A stretch of 25,943 nt of DNA, taken from NCBI GenBank assembly GCA_002293525.1, contig DBDJ01000016.1:1-25943 (forward strand). Reading direction: 5' to 3'. A program made the translations under genes and the position numbers. Every line of letters begins with the position of its first letter. The stretch's first letter is position 1. The notes under the pieces were generated by a model. It ran no database searches. It had not been told where the DNA came from and saw only the letters and a list, made by a program, of their open reading frames with translations. The DNA is from Lachnospiraceae bacterium UBA935. Its GTDB lineage: Bacteria > Bacillota > Clostridia > Lachnospirales > Lachnospiraceae. Of the stretch, positions 6,866-15,732 are shown one piece after another.

Positions 6866-6950
6866 TCTTGCCTTGCCACAAGCAGCAGCGGTAATAGATC
6901 CAGCTGGCAAAGGAACACAGTGCCCAGCCTACGGGGATGGACCAGGCCAT
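6855..6950 (-). pseudogene. Remnant resembling a MATE efflux pump C-terminus
   Basis: A 31-codon frame, closed upstream by TAG, ends in TAG at 6857-6855. It reads WSIPVGWALCSFASWIYYR and then Trp, Gly and Lys residues. One hydrophobic helix beginning IP.GW and ending YYR, followed by a Trp-bearing basic tail, is the usual end of MATE-family transporters. It overlaps the last codons of both the acetyltransferase (other strand) and the GH13 gene (another frame). I take it as the leftover tail of a lost gene; it is too short to be sure. Confidence 0.35.
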
Positions 6951-8911
6951 TCTCCGCTATGTGCCAGCGGCAGAATCCGATAAATTTTTCCTTCGTAAGC
7001 CCGTAGCCTTCCGGATGGATTCGGCTTCCCGGCCGTTTCCGGGTAATTACCCAACAACAGTTCTTGCTTCTGATTGCCGGCAGAACCCTGTCCCGGCAGC
7101 CCTTGCAGGCCGTTTTTCTCATGCCGGCTCAGATTGCAGATGATCCAATAGGTCTCCCCGTTCAGACTGCGGCTGTAAGATAAGATATCCTTCTTCTTTC
7201 GATGAAAAAACTGGATATCGCCGTAAACCAAAGCTTCATATTTTTTTCGGATGCCGATCATTTCACGATAAAAGGACAGGACGGAGCCGGGTTCGGCTGA
7301 CTGCGCCTCAGCATTACAGTATAGTTCATCGCCGTCGCTTTCGATCCAAGGGGCCGCCGTCGAGAAACCGCCGCCGGGTGCAGCCGTCCACTGCATCGGT
7401 GCGCGCGCATGGTCCCGGCTGCCGGCCAGAATATGCCGAAACGCTTCCTCTTCCGGCATAGCGGCACTAAGCTCACGGTATTTATTCAAGCTTTCCACAT
7501 CCCGGAAGTCTTTGATATCCTTATAATCTTTATTAATCATCCCCAGTTCCTGGCCTTGAAAGAGAAACGGCGTCCCCTTCAGTGTCAGCTGGACGATGGC
7601 CAGCATTTTAGCCACTTCCTGCCGGTACTGATGGCTGTGGTCTACCTTGGAGACCATCCGAGGGTTATCATGATTGTCAAAAAAAAGTGCCATCCAGGAA
7701 GTATCCGCGTAATGCTCCATCCAGTCGATGATATAAGCTTTGTAATAATTCAAGTCATATTCATACTGATCAAAACGGACATGGCCGCTTGTTTCCAGAT
7801 GGTCAAAAGAAAATATCATATCAAGCTCGCGGCGGCTTTCATCCGTCAACAGTTTCCCCGTTTTCATACCGATTCCCGGGGTCTCGCCGACAGAAAATGC
7901 CTGATACGGCGCAAAAGCTTCCTGCTGCATCTCCTGAAGATAACGGTGCAGGTTCGGTCCGTAAAAATAATGCTCGATTCCCGTGAATCCCATCAGCTTC
8001 CCGATAAAACCGTCACCGTCCGGCAATGTCTGATCCGCCGCCCTCGCTTTAGAAATATAGTTGATCACATCCAGCCGGAAGCCGTCCACTCCTTTTTCCA
8101 ACCACCAGCGGATCATCCCGTAGACATCCTGCCTAAGCTGCGGATTATCCCAGTTCAGATCCATCTGCTTCTTGGAAAACAAATGGAGCCCCCATAATTT
8201 CTGTTCGGGATATTCGTTCCACGCACTGCCGCTGAAAAAAGATGTCCAGTTATTGGGCTTGTCGTACAGAAAATAATAGTTCCGGCATGTCGAAGCAGGA
8301 GAGGAAAGAGCATCCTTGAACCAAGGGTGCTCATCCGAGGTGTGATTTACTACCAGATCCATCACCAGCCGCATCCCGCGTGCATGAACGCCCTTTAGCA
8401 AAGTATCAAAGTCTTCCATCGTTCCGAACTGTGCGTCTATTTTATGGTAATCACGGATGTCATAGCCATTATCGTCTCCCGGCGAGTCGTAGATCGGAGA
8501 GAGCCACAGCGCATCCACGCCCAGCGCCTTCAGATAATCCAGCCGCGACAGGATTCCCGGCAGATCTCCGATACCGTCGCCGTTGCCGTCCATGAAACTG
8601 CGCGGATATATCTGATAGAAAACTGCTTCCTTCCACCAGGCGGGAGCCGTGTCCCGAGACGCGTCGCGTTCCTGTGAGTCATGCTCGAGCCTATCCGGTG
8701 ACTGATTCAACAATGTAAGCAAGGCTTTAAAAAATTCACCGCCCAGTTTCTTCCCGGCCAGCTTATTCAATAATCCCAATGAAATATTTCCCATTAAAGG
8801 ATTGAAAATCAGTCGTCGCGGCAGACCTGCCTGCAATAAGATCTTGCAGATTACATCATATCCGAGAGGGTGTTTATAAAGATCCCGCAAGCTACTTTTC
8901 AGAGTAAACAT
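6929..8911 (-). CDS. GH13 alpha-glucosidase, oligo-1,6-glucosidase-like, with N-terminal helical extension
   Basis: The start is ATG 8911, five bases after AAGGAGG; the frame is open 12 codons further upstream, but those overlap the symporter end. The product is 660 aa. Residues 1-90 are an unusual mostly helical extension. The GH13 barrel then runs from WWKEAVFYQIYPRSF. Conserved regions: DLVVNH; GFRLDVIN with nucleophile Asp281; SVGETPG with acid/base Glu343; FDNHDNPR with Asp415. Val follows the nucleophile, which in this subfamily goes with alpha-1,6 cleavage (isomaltose, panose), whereas maltases have Thr or Ala. There is no signal peptide, so it acts in the cytoplasm on imported sugar. 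It is the last gene of the sugar operon, ten bases after the symporter. Its final 14 residues (LPLAHSGEWPGPSP) look foreign; see the MATE remnant. Confidence 0.9.
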   Translation of the reverse strand: MFTLKSSLRDLYKHPLGYDVICKILLQAGLPRRLIFNPLMGNISLGLLNKLAGKKLGGEFFKALLTLLNQSPDRLEHDSQERDASRDTAPAWWKEAVFYQIYPRSFMDGNGDGIGDLPGILSRLDYLKALGVDALWLSPIYDSPGDDNGYDIRDYHKIDAQFGTMEDFDTLLKGVHARGMRLVMDLVVNHTSDEHPWFKDALSSPASTCRNYYFLYDKPNNWTSFFSGSAWNEYPEQKLWGLHLFSKKQMDLNWDNPQLRQDVYGMIRWWLEKGVDGFRLDVINYISKARAADQTLPDGDGFIGKLMGFTGIEHYFYGPNLHRYLQEMQQEAFAPYQAFSVGETPGIGMKTGKLLTDESRRELDMIFSFDHLETSGHVRFDQYEYDLNYYKAYIIDWMEHYADTSWMALFFDNHDNPRMVSKVDHSHQYRQEVAKMLAIVQLTLKGTPFLFQGQELGMINKDYKDIKDFRDVESLNKYRELSAAMPEEEAFRHILAGSRDHARAPMQWTAAPGGGFSTAAPWIESDGDELYCNAEAQSAEPGSVLSFYREMIGIRKKYEALVYGDIQFFHRKKKDILSYSRSLNGETYWIICNLSRHEKNGLQGLPGQGSAGNQKQELLLGNYPETAGKPNPSGRLRAYEGKIYRILPLAHSGEWPGPSP

Positions 8912-8921
8912 CTTAACCTCC

Positions 8922-10304
8922 TTATCCGTCACTTTCGGCCAGTTCACCGCGATCCGTCAGTTCACTGAGAATCTGTTCGTGCATCTTACGGTCAATTCGG
9001 TATTTGCTGCGGTACAGCAGGTAGCTGCCAAGGATGCAGAACATCGGAAACAAAAGCATGGCTGCTTTCATCATCAGTAAACCTTCATCGGTCACATCGG
9101 CAGCAGAGTTGGCATCCTTGATACCGGAAACAATGATGACTGCGCCGACGATCCCGCTGGCAACCGCGCCCCCCATCTTATTGATAAACGGCTGCAAAGA
9201 GAAGGAGATTGAGTCATTCCGCTTACCCAGTTTCCAGTGTCCGTAATCGACCGAATCGGCTAAGAACATCAACATCATGATCTGCACAAATGCCTGGCCG
9301 ACAAACAGCAATACGCCGGAGATACCGATCAGCAGCATATTATTATTGGGAGAGAAGAAGAACAGCAAGTAACCGACCAGCACTAGGATAATGGCCAGGC
9401 TGAACAGGGTTTTCCGTTCATACTTTTTGGCAAATATCGGAAAGACAATCAAAGCAGCAATCTGTGAAACACCCAGAATCGCCGCAAAAACAGAATACAT
9501 TCCTTCATCACCGTAAGCATATTTGAAGAAGTAAAGCCCAAAGCTTGTCGTTGTCATATAACCGATCATAAACAATGCCATCGCTATTGCCGTAACTGTC
9601 AACTGATCATTTTTAAATATAACAGCCAGCAGCTCACGGAGTGAAGTATGTTGTTTCTGATTCTTGATCTGATTAGGTTCCCTGACTCCAAATAAAGTAA
9701 CCGCCTGCCCGGCCCACATGATAACCACGACCAATACTGCAAACAACAGATATGCCTGCGGAAGGCCGCCAAGGCCGTCACTCCATGCCGTCGTAATCGG
9801 CACGATACCGGCAACTACGAAAAACAGGCCTACATTGGCACAGATCCGGGCTATCGAACCGATTTTTTCCCGTTCATCCTGCATCAGGCTGAGCGACGGC
9901 AGCATCGACCAGTAAGAAATATCATTGATGGTAAAACTGATGCCCCATGCCACGTATAAGATACCAAATACAATCAGATAGGACGTACCGCTCAGTCCGA
10001 AATCAACAAACAACAGGATCGTAAGGATGCCGGAGAGCAGCGCACCCAAGGCGATCCACGGCTTGAACTTGCCGAACCGGGACCGGGTATTATCTACGAT
10101 CAGCCCCATGACCGGATCGTTGCAGGCGTCAAACACCCGCGCCGCCAGAATAATACCGTTGACCCACCACAAGACATTTGTAGGTATATTGATAACATCA
10201 GTCAGATAAAACATAAGGAACATACTGATCAGAGAGTAAACCATATCCCTGCCGATCGTCCCGATCCCGAAAGTAAAGCGATTTTTTTTATAATATTGAT
10301 TCAT
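8922..10304 (-). CDS. GPH-family (MelB-like) sugar:cation symporter
   Basis: A 460-aa protein with about twelve membrane segments. It has the glycoside-pentoside-hexuronide symporter signatures: GTIGRDMVYSLISMF with Asp20, and ARVFDACNDPVMGLIVDNT with Asp59 and Asp63. These match Asp19, Asp55 and Asp59 of MelB, which take part in sugar and cation binding. The loop RSRFGKFKPWI after helix 2 is also typical. It should import a di- or oligosaccharide with Na+ or H+. The start codon overlaps the GH36 stop (ATGA) and AAAGGAGG lies in the end of that gene, so the two are translationally coupled. Cargo is probably an alpha-galactoside or mixed-linkage sugar, judged only from the enzymes beside it. 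Confidence 0.9.
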   Translation of the reverse strand: MNQYYKKNRFTFGIGTIGRDMVYSLISMFLMFYLTDVINIPTNVLWWVNGIILAARVFDACNDPVMGLIVDNTRSRFGKFKPWIALGALLSGILTILLFVDFGLSGTSYLIVFGILYVAWGISFTINDISYWSMLPSLSLMQDEREKIGSIARICANVGLFFVVAGIVPITTAWSDGLGGLPQAYLLFAVLVVVIMWAGQAVTLFGVREPNQIKNQKQHTSLRELLAVIFKNDQLTVTAIAMALFMIGYMTTTSFGLYFFKYAYGDEGMYSVFAAILGVSQIAALIVFPIFAKKYERKTLFSLAIILVLVGYLLFFFSPNNNMLLIGISGVLLFVGQAFVQIMMLMFLADSVDYGHWKLGKRNDSISFSLQPFINKMGGAVASGIVGAVIIVSGIKDANSAADVTDEGLLMMKAAMLLFPMFCILGSYLLYRSKYRIDRKMHEQILSELTDRGELAESDG

Positions 10305-12730
10305 AAGCCATACCCCTCCTTTGCTTGACAGCCTTCAGCGACTACCAGATAAAGATTGGAACCAAAATCCCCCAGCAGCCGCGTATTGGCATTATAATGA
10401 CTACCCATAAATTGATTATTCAGTAAAATCCCATTTTTCAGCAGACGACCGTCACCGCGATAGGCTTCAATGCAGTCGTCCAGCGCATATACACGGTTGA
10501 CCAGCTTGAGCAGCAGTCCGTCCGGATTCAGCGCAAACGGTAACACATGTTTAATCAGTCCGCCAAAACGCTTGACAAACAGCCGCTGCGGCTTCGTGGT
10601 AACCCGGTAACATTGCCGGTCATCCAGATCTTCAAGGGTCAGAATATCGTATTCCGGATTAGCCTCAGCCAGAATCTGAAAATGCCCGGCCAGCACTTTT
10701 TTAACATCCTCATCGCTGCATTGCCATTGCACCGTACCCTCCCGCACCGGCAAAAGACGGCGGAACCGCCCGAACTGCAGGGTCTTGCGATGCATCTTAT
10801 AAAAGGCAATCTGTTCCCGGATTTCCGCCCGTTCCGTCCGAGAAAGGTATTTCAGTTCCAGCTCATATCCCAGGCAGCCAAAGCAGGAGACATGAAACCG
10901 CGTTGCCAGCGGGCTTAAACGCAAGGTCTGCTGATGGGGTGCATCCGACACATGGGCACCGAAAGTGGAGGGCGGATACAGATAGGACAAACCGCCCTGA
11001 ATCGCCAGCCGCTCAATCGGGTCGGTGCAGTCCGAAACCCAGACCTGTGGGCCGAAACTCAGCATACCTAGGTCAAAGCGGTTGCCGCCGCTGGAACAAG
11101 TCTCCAGCAGGATCTGAGGCCGCGGTGTAAAGATCCGACTCAGAATATCATAGAGTCCCAAGATGTAACGATGAAAAAACTCGCCCTGCCCGTTCACCCA
11201 TGTTGAATAGGCATCACTGATATGTCGATTCATATCCCATTTCACATAGCTAACCTGTGCATCGTCGATCACACCGCCGACCGAAGCGACGATATAGTCC
11301 CTTACCTGCGGATTACACAGATCCAGAACCATCTGGTTCCTTCCATAAGAAGGACGTCGTCCCGGTATCCTAACAGCCCAGTCGGGATGCTCCCGGTAGA
11401 GCTCCGAGTCCTCATTGACCATTTCCGGCTCAAACCAAAGCCCGAAATCCATCCCCAGCCGATTAAGCTTACGGGAAAAAGCAGCAAGACCGTGCGGAAA
11501 TTTTCTTTTATTCACCTGATAATCACCAAGTCCGGCATTATCATCATTCCGCTTCCCGAACCACCCGTCATCCAGAACAAAAAGCTCAATGCCGAATGTC
11601 CGGGCCAGTCGGGCGGTTTTCATCAATTTTCTTTCATTAAACTTGAAAAAATGGGCTTCCCAACTATTGTAAAGAACCGGACGTTCCCGTTCCTGCCAAT
11701 ATTCCGGTACAATATGACGATTGATAAAATCATGAAAATGCCGGCTCATCCCATGGAATCCCTGATCGGAACATGTCATGACCGCTTGGGGAGAGGTAAA
11801 GGATTCGCCCGCCTTCAGCACCCATTCAAAACAATGGGGATTGATTCCCAACATCACCCGCACCAGCCCGTGCGGAGACAGTTCGGCACAGCCAAAATGA
11901 TTTCCGCTGTAAACTAAGTTGAACCCATATACCATGCCATGATTTTCATCCGCCCGCGCATCGGCCAGAATAATTCCGGGGTTATGACGGTTGGAACTGG
12001 CACCCGTAGACGAACTGTTGACATACATCCCCGGCATCAGCTGCCTTTCATGGCGGTGCGCTTCCTTAATCCAGTCACCGTCCAGAGTAATCAGCCGATA
12101 ACCCCGGTTCGGCATGTCGAACATCATGCTCATCAGACGGCGGATGACAAGGGCATCAGCTGTCTGACCGGATAAACCGGATGAGCCGGAATCACCAGAT
12201 GCTTCATCAGGTTCCCGGGCAAGATTTTTCAGTACACAATGCCTTGCAATGACATCAGTCTGCGCAAAGACAGTATAATAAAGGCTCAGAGAAACCAGAC
12301 CGGCCTGATCGCTCATAATAAGCTCCAGTGTCTGTCCTTCCTCAGCTTTGGCATACGGCAGTCCTGCCGGCGGCACACAGCCGTCTATAATATGATAAGA
12401 TTGATAGGTAAAGTCGCTCGTAAAGCTTAAGTCCGGCATTTTTATTTCCGATGGACTGAAGCGGTAGTCTCCTTTGCCGATGCCGGACCATTCCAGACAA
12501 AGGTGATCGAGACAATACAGCGGATCGGAGGGTTCATAAAGTACCGAAGCACCGATCACGGCGGAGCGTTTCAAGGCCAGAGCCTCCACCGGCTGCCGCG
12601 TAAGCCGCGGCCCATAATAAATATGTTCCGGATGCCCATAAGGCGTAATACGGAAAATATAGGAAGTACGATCCGTATCCAGCCAGAAAGCCTGTTGTTC
12701 CTCATCAAAAGTAATCAGCCCAGCACTCAT
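10301..12730 (-). CDS. GH36 alpha-galactosidase
   Basis: An 809-aa protein, longer than the usual 720-750. An N-terminal beta-sandwich (about 1-340) carries a low-complexity insert at residues 173-190 (Asp/Ser/Gly-rich). The TIM barrel includes FVLDDGWFGKRNDD, GLWFEPEMVNEDS, VKWDMNRHIS with nucleophile Asp499, ETCSSGGNRFDLGML, and WVSDCTDPIER with acid/base Asp567. These are the GH36 landmarks with the expected 68-residue gap between catalytic residues. A C-terminal beta domain follows. It removes terminal alpha-galactose (melibiose, raffinose, galactosyl-oligosaccharides). No signal peptide is seen, so it is cytoplasmic. The start overlaps the GH1 stop by four bases, with GGGGAGG upstream. 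SDCTDP replaces the more usual SDNTDA/SDDTDA. Confidence 0.93.
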   Translation of the reverse strand: MSAGLITFDEEQQAFWLDTDRTSYIFRITPYGHPEHIYYGPRLTRQPVEALALKRSAVIGASVLYEPSDPLYCLDHLCLEWSGIGKGDYRFSPSEIKMPDLSFTSDFTYQSYHIIDGCVPPAGLPYAKAEEGQTLELIMSDQAGLVSLSLYYTVFAQTDVIARHCVLKNLAREPDEASGDSGSSGLSGQTADALVIRRLMSMMFDMPNRGYRLITLDGDWIKEAHRHERQLMPGMYVNSSSTGASSNRHNPGIILADARADENHGMVYGFNLVYSGNHFGCAELSPHGLVRVMLGINPHCFEWVLKAGESFTSPQAVMTCSDQGFHGMSRHFHDFINRHIVPEYWQERERPVLYNSWEAHFFKFNERKLMKTARLARTFGIELFVLDDGWFGKRNDDNAGLGDYQVNKRKFPHGLAAFSRKLNRLGMDFGLWFEPEMVNEDSELYREHPDWAVRIPGRRPSYGRNQMVLDLCNPQVRDYIVASVGGVIDDAQVSYVKWDMNRHISDAYSTWVNGQGEFFHRYILGLYDILSRIFTPRPQILLETCSSGGNRFDLGMLSFGPQVWVSDCTDPIERLAIQGGLSYLYPPSTFGAHVSDAPHQQTLRLSPLATRFHVSCFGCLGYELELKYLSRTERAEIREQIAFYKMHRKTLQFGRFRRLLPVREGTVQWQCSDEDVKKVLAGHFQILAEANPEYDILTLEDLDDRQCYRVTTKPQRLFVKRFGGLIKHVLPFALNPDGLLLKLVNRVYALDDCIEAYRGDGRLLKNGILLNNQFMGSHYNANTRLLGDFGSNLYLVVAEGCQAKEGYGL

Positions 12731-14010
12731 AAATGATAAGCCTCCCCGGCAACATATTCCTGATAAAGTGCTTCCGTCACTCCGCCTTGGACAATAATCT
12801 CACTGTAAAACCGACCGCTTTTTTTGACTGTTCTTTTCTGTGTCTCATAATTAACATGAACTATGCCGAAGCGGGCGCTTTCCCCTTCCAGCCATTCGAA
12901 GTTGTCGCAGAAACACCAGTGATAGTAACGCTCGACCGGAAGCACATCCTCACACAGTACTTTCAGATGTTCGTATATGTATTTTGACCGAAATACGTCC
13001 TTATTGTCACAGGTGCCATTTTCGGTTACATAGATCGGACGTTTCAGGACAGCATATAGTTCTCGGGCGCATTCCACGATACCCGGAGGATAGATTTCCC
13101 AGCCCAGATCATTCTTGACAGCATTCGGGGCCATTCCGTCGCCGATACGGCTGACCGTGGATCTGGTATAATAATTCAGCCCCAGAAAATCCGCATACTG
13201 GCCGGGGGGAATATCCAGAATATTCCGCAGGGGCGGTAAAAATTGGCCGGTCAGGCAAGCTTTGACGACAGCCCCCTGAAACATCCATTTACTGATCCTT
13301 GCAAAAGCACCATGCAGCGGGTTTTTCCGGTCAGCCGGGGAAAATACTCGGGCGGCATGAGCATATCCGACTTTCGTGTCACGATAGCCCATTTTCCTCC
13401 GGAGCCGGTGAATCATATTGTAAGATCGGATATGGCACGCCGCCATAACCGACATTACCTTGGAAGCCAGCATAACCGAATCTTCGCCCGGCGGAAAGCC
13501 GCCGTCATAATACCCCAGCGTCGCATACACATTGGGCTCATTGATGGTAATATACTCAGAAACCAGATCCCCAAAAGCCCGGACGGCAAACGAGACAAAA
13601 CGCAAAAAAGCCGGGATGTTCTTTTCATCGGCAAAGCCGCCCCGTCTTTCGAACCACATCGGATTCGTAAAATGATGCAAGGTCAGAAGCGGTTCAATGC
13701 CGCATTTTTTCATGTATTTTAACAGCCGCCGATAATACCTTACCGCCTCTTTATCCCATGCGCCTTCTTCCGGTTCCAGCCTGGCCCACTCGATTCCCAG
13801 CCGGTAACATTTGATTCCCATGCTGTGCATCAGATCAATGTCTTCCCGCCAAAGCTCCAGATGGCGGTTCGCCCGGCCGGGACTTGAACCGTCTTTGATC
13901 TTTCCAAGCCGATACCAGTCATTCCAGTTATGATCGACATTCCCGCCTTCAATCTGTGCCGGTGCGCTGGACACCCCAAGCTGCATCCCGGGCAATAATC
14001 GAAACATCAT
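12727..14010 (-). CDS. GH1 beta-glycosidase
   Basis: The start is ATG 14010 (MMFRLL), eight bases after AAGGAGG. The frame continues to 14088 but that part lies upstream of the promoter. The product is 427 aa, short for GH1. Landmarks: LGVSSAPAQIEGG, RLGIEWARLEP, LLTLHHFTNPMWF, acid/base Glu158 in TINEPN, FLGLNYYTRS, nucleophile Glu330 in YVTENGTCD, and the WCFCDNFEWLEGESARFG end of the active site. It would hydrolyse beta-glucosides or beta-galactosides, or their phosphates; with a symporter rather than a PTS in the operon, unphosphorylated sugars are more likely. It is the first gene of the four-gene operon. No regulator gene is linked. Confidence 0.9.
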   Translation of the reverse strand: MMFRLLPGMQLGVSSAPAQIEGGNVDHNWNDWYRLGKIKDGSSPGRANRHLELWREDIDLMHSMGIKCYRLGIEWARLEPEEGAWDKEAVRYYRRLLKYMKKCGIEPLLTLHHFTNPMWFERRGGFADEKNIPAFLRFVSFAVRAFGDLVSEYITINEPNVYATLGYYDGGFPPGEDSVMLASKVMSVMAACHIRSYNMIHRLRRKMGYRDTKVGYAHAARVFSPADRKNPLHGAFARISKWMFQGAVVKACLTGQFLPPLRNILDIPPGQYADFLGLNYYTRSTVSRIGDGMAPNAVKNDLGWEIYPPGIVECARELYAVLKRPIYVTENGTCDNKDVFRSKYIYEHLKVLCEDVLPVERYYHWCFCDNFEWLEGESARFGIVHVNYETQKRTVKKSGRFYSEIIVQGGVTEALYQEYVAGEAYHL

Positions 14011-14050
14011 AGTATAATCCTCCTTCCAATGGCCTGCAAATAACATTCTG

Positions 14051-14080
14051 ATTATATCACAATAGCATAAGTAATCACAA
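14051..14080 (-). promoter_or_regulatory. Promoter of the sugar operon with TTGTGAT direct repeats
   Basis: On the minus strand: TTGTGA (14080-14075), an 18-base spacer and a perfect TATAAT (14056-14051). The heptamer TTGTGAT occurs twice with an 18-base period (14080-14074 and 14062-14056), once on the -35 and once just before the -10, so a bound regulator could block or aid polymerase. The expected start point is near 14043, giving a leader of about 33 bases before ATG 14010. Confidence 0.55.
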
Positions 14081-14214
14081 GATGCCATGGATATTATTAC
14101 TGTTCACAGCCCAATGTCATTAAATATATGGAGTAAGCGGAGCCCTCCGGTTCCCGAGTCCCCCCCGCTTCTAACTTATAATCTGGGAAAAAAGTAGCAT
14201 TCTTTCAATACCTG

Positions 14215-14223
14215 TGCTACTAT
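14215..14223 (+). promoter_or_regulatory. Possible extended -10 promoter of glnA
   Basis: TG-C-TACTAT (14215-14223) is a fair extended -10. The -35 at the matching distance (TAGCAT, 14195-14200) is poor. The gap 14081-14214 also contains an AAGCGG...CCGCTT inverted repeat (about 14134-14170) with a long C-rich loop; I see no T run. Confidence 0.35.
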
Positions 14224-14261
14224 ACGTATAGGTGAAATTTGCATAACAACGGAGGACAAGT

Positions 14262-15686
14262 ATGGGAACAGAAGTGAATGTGAAACAATTGTGTGAAGAG
14301 AACGGGATCCAGATGATTGATTTTAAGATGATTGATCTGGATGGAAGATGGCGGCATATCACGATTCCGGTGAGCCGGTTTGATGAGAAACTGTTCCAGT
14401 ACGGAATCGGTTTTGACGGCTCGAATTACGGCTATGCGCCGGTGGAAAAAAGCGACATGGTATTTATCCCCCGGCCGGAATCGTCAGTTATAGATCCTTT
14501 CGAGGAGGTTCCCACGCTGTCTATGTGCGGGGATGTCTATATCATCGAAGCAGAAGAGAACATTCCGTTTGACCAATACCCCCGCAATGTCAGTTTGCGG
14601 GCTGTCGAATATATGAAAGGGAGCGGAATCGCCGACCGGATGCTGATCGGGCCGGAATTTGAGTTCTACCTTTTAGACCATGTCGCCTACGATATCCAGC
14701 CGCAGAACACCTTTTTTTCTATTGATGCGGCTCAGGCCGTCTGGAACCGGGGCATGGTCAATAATGCCGGCTACCAGATCCCTTATAAAGGCGGTTACCA
14801 TATCGGTGCGCCTCACGACATGGGCTGCGACCTGCGGAGCAAGATGTGCCTGATGCTGGAAGACTGGGGAGTCAAGGTAAAATACCATCACCATGAAGTC
14901 GGCGGTCCCGGCCAGATGGAAATCGAAGTAGAACTCGGCGATATGGTCGATATGGCAGATGGAACCATGCTAGTTAAATATATCGTTAAAAATGCCGCCG
15001 TTCAGGCAGGAAAGACAGCAACTTTTATGCCCAAACCGATTTATGAGGAAGCCGGCAGCGGTATGCATGTACACATGTTGCTATATAAAGACGGCGAGCC
15101 GATTTTTTATGATCCTGAAGGGTACTCGGGCTTAAGCGAGACCGCCCACTATTTTATCGGCGGACTGTTAAAGCATGCCGCATCCTTATGCGCGTTTACC
15201 AATCCTTCCACCAACTCATTCAAACGTCTCGTTCCGGGTTACGAAGCGCCGGTAACGATCGGTTATGCAACGGCGAACCGCAGTGCCGTCGTCAGGATAC
15301 CGGCTTATGCCAAAGCACCGGAAGCCAAGCGTTTTGAGTTGCGCTGCCCCGATGCCACCGCCAATCCCTATTACGCCTATGCCGCCATCCTGATGGCAGG
15401 TCTGGACGGCATCGAAAATAAAATCGATCCCCGGGAAAACAACTGGGGTCCTTATGACTTTAACTTATATGAATTATCCAAAGAACAGCAGGCGGCCATC
15501 CATTCCCTGCCCCGTTCTCTGCGGGAAGCCTTGAAAGCGCTGGAACTGGATCACGATTACCTGATGAAAAATAACGTTTTTCCGGAAAGACTCATCAATA
15601 TATGGATAGAAAGAAAACGCAAGGAACTGATCCGGATCGAACAGATCCCTCACCCGGCTGAATTTGAACAGTATTACGATCTGTAA
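14262..15686 (+). CDS. glnA: Type I glutamine synthetase
   Basis: A 474-aa protein that makes glutamine from glutamate, ammonia and ATP. N-terminal beta-grasp domain: IDFKMIDLDGRWRHITIP, with FDGSNYGY near residue 51. Catalytic domain: GPEFEFYLLD with metal ligands Glu132 and Glu134, HHEVGGPGQMEIE (210-222), GSGMHVHM (265-272), the flap NPSTNSFKRLVPGYEAP with Glu328 (equivalent to E. coli Glu327), and FELRCPDATANPY. Tyr403 in NLYELS occupies the site that is adenylylated in enteric GSI-beta enzymes (NLYDLP); no adenylyltransferase gene is in the window, so whether it is modified is open. GGAGG is well spaced before the ATG. It is divergent from the sugar operon. Confidence 0.95.
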   Translation: MGTEVNVKQLCEENGIQMIDFKMIDLDGRWRHITIPVSRFDEKLFQYGIGFDGSNYGYAPVEKSDMVFIPRPESSVIDPFEEVPTLSMCGDVYIIEAEENIPFDQYPRNVSLRAVEYMKGSGIADRMLIGPEFEFYLLDHVAYDIQPQNTFFSIDAAQAVWNRGMVNNAGYQIPYKGGYHIGAPHDMGCDLRSKMCLMLEDWGVKVKYHHHEVGGPGQMEIEVELGDMVDMADGTMLVKYIVKNAAVQAGKTATFMPKPIYEEAGSGMHVHMLLYKDGEPIFYDPEGYSGLSETAHYFIGGLLKHAASLCAFTNPSTNSFKRLVPGYEAPVTIGYATANRSAVVRIPAYAKAPEAKRFELRCPDATANPYYAYAAILMAGLDGIENKIDPRENNWGPYDFNLYELSKEQQAAIHSLPRSLREALKALELDHDYLMKNNVFPERLINIWIERKRKELIRIEQIPHPAEFEQYYDL

Positions 15687-15732
15687 ACCTTGTATCAACG
15701 CGACCTAGATTAGCAAAGCAAGAGGTACTGCC

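Noticed and set aside
6866..6928. Bidirectional terminator between the GNAT and GH13 genes
   Set aside because: Only an imperfect CCTTGCCA/TGGCAAAGG pairing with a long loop and no T run is present.
7409..8197. 262-codon plus-strand frame
   Set aside because: It is fully antisense to the conserved GH13 catalytic region and has no family-like motif or ribosome site.
11222..11917. 231-codon plus-strand frame
   Set aside because: Antisense to the GH36 barrel with all catalytic motifs; a shadow of that gene.
14011..14088. Longer N-terminus of GH1 starting at 14088
   Set aside because: It spans and precedes the promoter at 14080-14051, and the peptide (MASCDYLCYC...) is not GH1-like; ATG 14010 has a strong ribosome site.
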